From NCBI RefSeq assembly GCF_008017445.1, contig NZ_VRSW01000002.1, forward strand, positions 248,001-312,000: DNA of 64,000 nt. Reading direction: 5' to 3'. The first letter of the stretch is position 1. Each line of letters opens with the position of its first letter. Below the pieces are notes generated by a model. The model was not told the DNA's origin. It searched no databases and saw only the letters and a list, made by a program, of their open reading frames with translations. This DNA comes from Microbacterium mitrae. GTDB lineage: Bacteria > Actinomycetota > Actinomycetes > Actinomycetales > Microbacteriaceae. A program made the translations under genes and the position numbers. This document shows positions 58,897-64,000 of this stretch, piece by piece.

Positions 58897-59118
58897 ATGC
58901 GTCGCAGCGAGTTTTTGCGCGCCGTCGATGGTGAATTCGGTGGGCGGGCGGTGTCGATCCTTCAGGATCTGCATTTGCCCGCCATCGGCATGACCTCGAC
59001 CTTCGCGCTTGAGGCTGGCATTGCGCCTCGCGATATTTGGCTGGCGTTGTGCGCCGAGATGGATGTGCCCCAGGAGCGCTGGCATGGCGCGGGGCGCATT
59101 GATCGTGCCCGTCGGTAG
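58897..59118 (+). CDS. DUF3046 protein
   Basis: A 73-residue acidic protein (MRRSEFLRAVDGEFGGRAVSILQDLHLPAIGMTS-type start, ending QERWHGAGRIDRARR) of the DUF3046 family, which in actinobacteria is almost always encoded just upstream of recA. No function is known. It begins six bases after clgR, so the two are likely co-transcribed. Conservation of position with recA hints at a role tied to DNA repair or its regulation. Confidence 0.9.
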   Translation: MRRSEFLRAVDGEFGGRAVSILQDLHLPAIGMTSTFALEAGIAPRDIWLALCAEMDVPQERWHGAGRIDRARR

Positions 59119-59392
59119 CTACTGCCTGCGCTTCGTTGTGGTGTGACGCACCGAGTGTTCGAAACTTTCTCCGGCGTGTCCTCGAATATTCGTTCGAACT
59201 GGGCGTAAGCTCCTGCACAACGGTTGATGTTGCGGCTGTTGTCCACGTATTGACCTTCGACAAATGCAATGTCGGAGGCCAGGCGTAGCGTCAGCTTCAT
59301 CAAAACCGACGCCTTGTCGAAGGCACGCCTCGCATCAGCGGGCGGCGCGACAGCCTATAGGCGACAAAGAACGCGACACCAAGGAGCACGTC
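59119..59392. other. recA upstream region
   Basis: 274 bases without a gene, holding the SOS box (59182-59197) and, about 195 bases on, the AAGGAG of recA. AATGTCGGAGGC at 59268-59279 repeats a string also found before the AKR-like gene (43610-43621). Confidence 0.6.
59182..59197. promoter_or_regulatory. LexA-type SOS box of recA
   Basis: TCGAATATTCGTTCGA differs from the actinobacterial consensus TCGAAC-N4-GTTCGA at one base. It lies about 195 bp before the recA start, so recA is expected to be LexA-repressed and damage-induced. Confidence 0.8.
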
Positions 59393-60433
59393 ATGCCATC
59401 ACCCGCAGACCGCGAAAAGGCACTAGAAACAGCCCTCGCCCAAATTGACCGTCAGTTCGGCAAGGGTTCCGTTATGCGGCTCGGTAGCGATGAACGCGCG
59501 CCCGTCGCGACCATCCCTACCGGCTCGATTGCACTCGACGTTGCTCTCGGCATTGGTGGTCTTCCGCGCGGCCGCATCATTGAGATCTACGGCCCAGAAT
59601 CGTCAGGTAAGACCACCCTCACGCTGCACGCCATCGCCAATGCGCAGCGTGCTGGCGGTATTGCCGCGTTCATTGACGCAGAGCACGCGCTCGACCCGGA
59701 ATACGCGAAGAAGTTGGGCGTCGACATTGACGCGCTTCTCGTATCGCAACCAGACACCGGTGAGCAGGCGCTTGAAATCGCCGACATGCTCGTGCGTTCT
59801 GGTGCTATCGACCTGATCGTCATCGACTCCGTTGCCGCCCTCGTGCCGCGCGCTGAAATCGAAGGCGAGATGGGTGACTCCCACGTTGGTCTGCAGGCTC
59901 GTCTGATGTCGCAGGCTCTTCGAAAGCTGACGGGTGGGCTCAACCAGACGAACACCACCATGATCTTCATTAACCAGCTACGCGAGAAGATCGGTGTGTT
60001 CTTCGGCTCGCCAGAGACCACCGCCGGTGGTAAGGCGCTGAAGTTCTATGCATCGGTTCGTCTCGACATCCGTCGCATCGAAACGCTGAAAGACGGCTCT
60101 GAGGCCGTTGGTAACCGCACCCGCGTCAAGGTCGTCAAGAACAAGATGGCTCCACCCTTCAAGCAGGCAGAGTTCGACATTCTGTATGGCGTCGGAATCT
60201 CGCGTGAAGGCAGCCTGATCGACTTCGGTGTCGAGCACGCGATTGTCAAGAAGTCTGGCGCCTGGTACACCTACGACGGTGAGCAGCTTGGTCAGGGTAA
60301 AGAGAACGCCCGCAACTTCTTGCTGAAGAACGCCGACACCGCAAACGAGATCGAGAAGAAGATTCTCGCCAAGCTGGGCATTGGCGGCGCTGTCGCCGAA
60401 GAGCCCGTCACCGAGGAGCGTCGCTCGGCATGA
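59393..60433 (+). CDS. recA: Recombinase RecA
   Basis: A 346-residue RecA. Walker A GPESSGKT is at 67-74, [39 protein letters not shown] covers Walker B and the L1 region, and [38 protein letters not shown] covers the L2 region. It drives strand exchange and LexA self-cleavage in the SOS response. AAGGAG precedes ATG 59393. Its last codons overlap the recX start (ATGA), the standard recA-recX layout. Confidence 0.97.
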   Translation: MPSPADREKALETALAQIDRQFGKGSVMRLGSDERAPVATIPTGSIALDVALGIGGLPRGRIIEIYGPESSGKTTLTLHAIANAQRAGGIAAFIDAEHALDPEYAKKLGVDIDALLVSQPDTGEQALEIADMLVRSGAIDLIVIDSVAALVPRAEIEGEMGDSHVGLQARLMSQALRKLTGGLNQTNTTMIFINQLREKIGVFFGSPETTAGGKALKFYASVRLDIRRIETLKDGSEAVGNRTRVKVVKNKMAPPFKQAEFDILYGVGISREGSLIDFGVEHAIVKKSGAWYTYDGEQLGQGKENARNFLLKNADTANEIEKKILAKLGIGGAVAEEPVTEERRSA

Positions 60434-61419
60434 ATGAGCATGTGAATCACGGGGGAGAGGAGCTTGCCCCCGTGATTCCCATCTTCGGGCGGCGCTTCGA
60501 CAAGCCGGCATCGCCCGATAACGCCTGGGTCAGCGAAGCCAATCCCGTTCACGCCACCGACGACGAGGGGTGGTGGGTTGCTCCAGAGGCACCAACACCT
60601 CCCGTGCCGTTGTCTTCGGCCCCGTCGGCGGCTCACGCTGACGACGAAGCGGGGTCTCGCCGGCGGCATCCAACGTCGTCCTCGATCACGCTCCCCGAAA
60701 TGGGGCGCGCCAAGAAGCCCACGTTGATGCGTGCTTCTGACTTGGCAAAGCCTGCCGATCAGCGCCGGCCGCACGCCATGCCTGAGGCGTCGGAGAGGCA
60801 AGATGCGCAATCGCCGGGTGAACCCATGAGTGATGACGTTGCTCGACGGGCAGAATTTCCGGCCGCTGCCACTGCGCGTTCGCGTCCGCGCCTGCGCGTT
60901 GTGCAAAGTGCCGACGACGAGGTGCCAGAAGCGTCGCCAGAAGAGCAGCGGGAGCAGGCTGAAACGGCGTTGCTCAAGAAGCTGCGCGGCAAGGGGTTGT
61001 CTATCTCTGAGGCACGCTCGTACCTTCGTGGTCTCGGTTTCGGCGATGACGTGCAAAACGACGTGGTCGAAGCGTGCGTCGCCCGTCGATATCTCGACGA
61101 CGCGGTGCTGGCGGAGCAGATCGTCTATGCGGGTTCTACGCGCAAGGGGCAGGGGCGTCGTGCCATCGCCATGGCGCTGTCGGCGCGAGGCATCGACCGC
61201 GAGATCATCACCGCAGCGATGGCTGGGCTGGAAGACGATGACGACGAGCGGGCGCTGGAATACGCACGATCTCGCGCAACCGCGCTCTCGCGTCTGCAAC
61301 CCGATGTTGCCCTGCGACGGCTCCTCGGCCAACTCGCTCGGCGCGGGTTCGCTGGCACCGTGGCGCGTGAAGCCGCACAGCAAGCTCTCCGTGAAGTCAG
61401 CGGCCCGCGGTTCCGCTAG
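60430..61419 (+). CDS. recX: RecA regulator RecX with a long N-terminal extension
   Basis: A 329-residue protein. The RecX domain covers only about residues 170-325 ([86 protein letters not shown]). The first 160 residues are a Pro/Ala/charged extension, probably disordered, seen in this family of bacteria but not in Escherichia coli. RecX caps and disassembles RecA filaments. Its start overlaps the recA stop. A 10-bp hairpin follows. Confidence 0.93.
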   Translation: MNEHVNHGGEELAPVIPIFGRRFDKPASPDNAWVSEANPVHATDDEGWWVAPEAPTPPVPLSSAPSAAHADDEAGSRRRHPTSSSITLPEMGRAKKPTLMRASDLAKPADQRRPHAMPEASERQDAQSPGEPMSDDVARRAEFPAAATARSRPRLRVVQSADDEVPEASPEEQREQAETALLKKLRGKGLSISEARSYLRGLGFGDDVQNDVVEACVARRYLDDAVLAEQIVYAGSTRKGQGRRAIAMALSARGIDREIITAAMAGLEDDDDERALEYARSRATALSRLQPDVALRRLLGQLARRGFAGTVAREAAQQALREVSGPRFR

Positions 61420-61444
61420 CGCCGGCGAGACCGCCTCGCCGGCG
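61420..61444 (+). terminator. Stem-loop between recX and miaB
   Basis: CGCCGGCGAG (61420-61429) pairs perfectly with CTCGCCGGCG (61435-61444), loop 5, no T-run. Confidence 0.5.
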
Positions 61445-61450
61445 GGAACG

Positions 61451-61456
61451 TAGAAT
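61451..61456 (+). promoter_or_regulatory. -10 box of miaB
   Basis: TAGAAT nine bases before the miaB ATG; a very short or absent leader is predicted. Confidence 0.45.
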
Positions 61457-61465
61457 GGCAGAATC

Positions 61466-63022
61466 ATGTCTTCACCTTCCAATGCCCCGACGCTGATCGA
61501 GCCGTCGCCCGCCGCGCTTCGCCCCGATGGCACCCAGCGCACCTATGAAGTGCGTACCCTCGGCTGCCAGATGAACGTTCACGACTCTGAGCGCCTTTCG
61601 GGGTCACTGGAATCGGCTGGCTACGTTCCCGCTGAGTTTGGCGACGAAGCCGACGTCATCGTGATCAACACCTGCGCCGTCCGTGAGAACGCGGCAGGCA
61701 AGCTGTACGGAACCCTGGGTCACTTGGCATCAGTCAAACGCCGCAAAGAGGGCATGCAGATCGCCGTCGGCGGGTGCATGGCTCAGATGGACAAGCAGGC
61801 GGTCATCGACAAGGCGCCGTACGTTGACGTGGTCTTCGGAACGCACAACCTCGGCTCCCTCCCCAGCTTGCTCGAACGCGCGCGACACAACGACGAAGCG
61901 CAACTAGAGATTCTTGAGTCCCTCGAAATCTTCCCCTCGACGCTGCCGACCAAGCGCGACTCGGTCTCCAGCGGCTGGGTATCGATCTCGGTCGGTTGCA
62001 ACAACACCTGCACGTTCTGCATCGTGCCGGCGCTGCGCGGAAAAGAGAAGGACCGCCGCCCCGGCGACATTCTCAACGAGATCAAGATGCTCGTCGATGA
62101 CGGCGCGGTTGAGGTCACCCTGCTCGGTCAGAACGTGAACTCCTACGGCGTTGAGTTTGGCGACCGTCAGGCATTCAGCAAGCTGCTGCGTGCCGCAGGC
62201 GAAATTGAAGGCCTGGAACGCATCCGCTTCACCAGCCCGCACCCCGCCGCCTTCACCGACGATGTCATCGACGCGATGGCCGAGACGCCGGCAGTCATGC
62301 CGTCGCTACACATGCCGTTGCAGTCTGGTTCCGACACCGTGCTCAAGGCCATGCGCCGCTCCTACCGGTCGGCGAAGTTCCTCGGCATTCTTGACCGCGT
62401 ACGCGAGAAGATGCCGCACGCCGCGATCACCACTGACATCATCGTGGGCTTCCCCGGCGAGACCGAAGAAGACTTCTTGGAGACCATGCGCGTGGTCGAA
62501 GAGTCACGCTTTGCCAGCGCGTTTACCTTCCAGTACTCCATTCGCGAAGGCACACCGGCGGCCACCATGGAGAACCAGGTTCCCAAGGAGGTCGTGCAGG
62601 AGCGCTACAACCGCCTGCTCGCGCTGCAGGAGCGCGTCGGCCAGGCTGAGGCCGAGGCCCAGGTTGGGCGTGAGGTCAACGTTCTCGTCGGTGCCAGCGA
62701 AGGGCGAAAAGACGCGGCGACGCACCGCCTCTCCGGCCGCGCCGAAGACAACCGCCTGGTGCACTTCTCCGTTCCTGAGGGTTCCGAGGTTCCGCGCCCC
62801 GGCGACGTCGTCACCGTGACCGTTACCCGCGGTGCTCCCCACTACCTCGTCGCCGACGTTGCCGAGGGTGAGCAGCTGCGTATTCGCCGCACCCGTGCCG
62901 GAGACGCGTGGGACCGCTCGCAGGCCGAATCGTGCGGCGTGCCCGTACCGGCAACGACCGTCGGCGAAGACGGCAAGCGCATCGTCGGGCTTGGCCTGCC
63001 GGTGTTGCGCCCGCAGGCGTGA
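61466..63022 (+). CDS. miaB: tRNA-2-methylthio-N6-isopentenyladenosine synthase
   Basis: A 518-residue radical-SAM methylthiotransferase that adds a methylthio group to i6A37 of tRNAs reading UNN codons. The N-terminal MTTase domain ([18 protein letters not shown]) has three Fe-S cysteines. The radical-SAM triad is Cys178, Cys182 and Cys185 in GCNNTCTFC, and a TRAM domain lies near residues 390-460. miaA, which makes its i6A substrate, follows with a GTGA overlap, so the two modification steps are co-translated. Confidence 0.96.
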   Translation: MSSPSNAPTLIEPSPAALRPDGTQRTYEVRTLGCQMNVHDSERLSGSLESAGYVPAEFGDEADVIVINTCAVRENAAGKLYGTLGHLASVKRRKEGMQIAVGGCMAQMDKQAVIDKAPYVDVVFGTHNLGSLPSLLERARHNDEAQLEILESLEIFPSTLPTKRDSVSSGWVSISVGCNNTCTFCIVPALRGKEKDRRPGDILNEIKMLVDDGAVEVTLLGQNVNSYGVEFGDRQAFSKLLRAAGEIEGLERIRFTSPHPAAFTDDVIDAMAETPAVMPSLHMPLQSGSDTVLKAMRRSYRSAKFLGILDRVREKMPHAAITTDIIVGFPGETEEDFLETMRVVEESRFASAFTFQYSIREGTPAATMENQVPKEVVQERYNRLLALQERVGQAEAEAQVGREVNVLVGASEGRKDAATHRLSGRAEDNRLVHFSVPEGSEVPRPGDVVTVTVTRGAPHYLVADVAEGEQLRIRRTRAGDAWDRSQAESCGVPVPATTVGEDGKRIVGLGLPVLRPQA

Positions 63023-63942
63023 CGCCTCGGCTGATCGCCGTCGTCGGGGCTACCGGCACAGGCAAGAGCGACCTCGCCCTCGATCTCGCCGAGGCACTTG
63101 AGCGCCGCGGCGAGCAGGCAGAAATTGTTGGCTCTGACGCCATGCAGCTGTATCGCGGCATGGATATCGGAACCGCGAAGCTGCCGGTTGCCGAAAGGCG
63201 GGGCATCGCACACCACATGCTGGATGTGCTTGACCCGGCCGAAGACGCGGCTGTTGCCTGGTATCAGGGTGAGGCACGCGCGGCGATCGAGAGCATCCAG
63301 GCCCGCGGCAATAGTGCGATCCTTGCCGGTGGGTCGGGGCTTTACGTCTCCAGCGTGCTGTTCGATTTTCAGTTTCCGCCGCGAGATGAGGCGCTGCGCG
63401 CTCGACTCGAAGGCGAGCTGATTGAGCTCGGACCGGGCGTGCTCTTTCAACGCATCGCCGAAAAAGACCCCGAGACTGCCGCGCGCATCGACCCGCACAA
63501 CGGCCGCCGCATCGTTCGCGCGCTTGAAATTCTCGAACTGGGCAAAGACACACACAAGGCTGCGCTGCCGGAGACGCCCGTCAACTGGCAGCCGCACCGC
63601 ATTATCGCCACCGGCATTCCGCGCGACGAGCTGGTGGTGCGCCTCGACGCTCGCGTCGAACGCATGTGGCAACAGGGCATGATTACCGAGGTTGCGGCGC
63701 TCCGCGAGCATGGTCTGGCAGACGGAACCACTGCGCCGCGCGCCATTGGCTACGCGCAGGCATTGGCGCAATTGCGAGGCGAGGCGACCGAAGACGAAGC
63801 GATCGCAGAAACGCAGGCGCTGACCAGGCGCTACGCCCGCCGCCAGGTCTCCTGGTTCCGCCGGTATCAGCATGCCGAATGGATCGACGCGCGCGAAACC
63901 CGTGCCGAGCAGCTCCTCGTCGAGCCCGACGCTATCAACTAG
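63019..63942 (+). CDS. miaA: tRNA dimethylallyltransferase
   Basis: A 307-residue enzyme that attaches a dimethylallyl group to A37 of tRNA, the step before MiaB. The P-loop GATGTGKS is at residues 10-17, with [31 protein letters not shown], the [14 protein letters not shown] region and [13 protein letters not shown] near the C-terminus. GTG 63019 overlaps the miaB stop (GTGA). The stop lies 58 bases before the window end; nothing could be called in that remainder. Confidence 0.96.
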   Translation: MTPRLIAVVGATGTGKSDLALDLAEALERRGEQAEIVGSDAMQLYRGMDIGTAKLPVAERRGIAHHMLDVLDPAEDAAVAWYQGEARAAIESIQARGNSAILAGGSGLYVSSVLFDFQFPPRDEALRARLEGELIELGPGVLFQRIAEKDPETAARIDPHNGRRIVRALEILELGKDTHKAALPETPVNWQPHRIIATGIPRDELVVRLDARVERMWQQGMITEVAALREHGLADGTTAPRAIGYAQALAQLRGEATEDEAIAETQALTRRYARRQVSWFRRYQHAEWIDARETRAEQLLVEPDAIN

Positions 63943-64000
63943 CTCAAGCTCGAAAAAGAGCGCGACGCCGAGCGCCGCGACGTCGTCAGTCGTCCCTAGA

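Noticed and set aside
1..64000. Prophage, insertion sequence or integrase
   Set aside because: No transposase, integrase, capsid or lysis gene was seen on either strand; mobility is suggested only by the palindromic elements and loss of rpsO-pnp synteny.

Overview
The window is 64 kb of high-GC actinobacterial chromosome. ClgR and DUF3046 lie just before recA-recX, the order pnp ... dapB ... dapA-rnj-ftsK-pgsA-cinA runs through the right half, pfkA has GGEGT/PKTIDND motifs, and an Actino-pnp-like leader sits before pnp. Many genes look leaderless, with a TANNNT -10 box six bases before the start codon. All this points to the family Microbacteriaceae; genus cannot be fixed by eye.

Layout. 0-16.7 kb: the 3' part of an SNF2 helicase, pfkA, a wHTH/DUF559 nuclease-like gene bracketed by palindromic repeats, oligopeptidase B, a PiT phosphate transporter with a small membrane partner, aspartate ammonia-lyase, an FAH-family hydrolase, a PrsW-like protease, FKBP, a P-loop NTPase, an MFS exporter with a LOG-like Rossmann protein, and rpsO. 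16.7-41.2 kb: an accessory block between rpsO and pnp, which are neighbours in most bacteria. It starts with three 90-bp palindromic elements and holds an MFS transporter, two divergent amidohydrolases with a GntR/FCD regulator, an acyltransferase, a luciferase-like monooxygenase/FMN reductase pair, a nine-gene LacI-ABC-ADP-ribosylglycohydrolase-CoA-transferase-lyase operon, a type-B carboxylesterase and an arylsulfatase whose 5' end carries an in-frame stop. 41.2-64 kb: core genes pnp, dapB, dapA, rnj, ftsK, pgsA, cinA, clgR, DUF3046, recA, recX, miaB and miaA, with a reductase-like protein lacking its catalytic residues, a phosphatase, OsmC, a DUF4395/thioredoxin pair and a second DUF559 paralogue.

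The most unusual signal is a family of short palindromic elements: arms built on GTCGGA/TCCGAC, inner length 68-70 bp, core CGGCGTG. It occurs as seven well-conserved copies, four around DUF559 gene A and three beside rpsO. Two diverged 68-bp copies lie in opposite orientation on either side of DUF559 gene B. Both genes encode an AbiEi-like winged helix joined to a DUF559 (Vsr-like) domain and share a TTGTCC-N17-TA promoter. The layout recalls REP elements with their RAYT transposases, but with a different protein. Gene B has lost a conserved acidic residue and its elements have decayed in parallel.

Other points of interest are a candidate 65-nt small RNA upstream of FKBP, a leaderless 10-codon leader peptide coupled to the LOG-like gene, a glycosidase-like/FGE-like fusion without FGE cysteines, and GGTTCC/GGAACC-rich spacers. 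All functions are inferred from sequence motifs read by eye; no database search was run.
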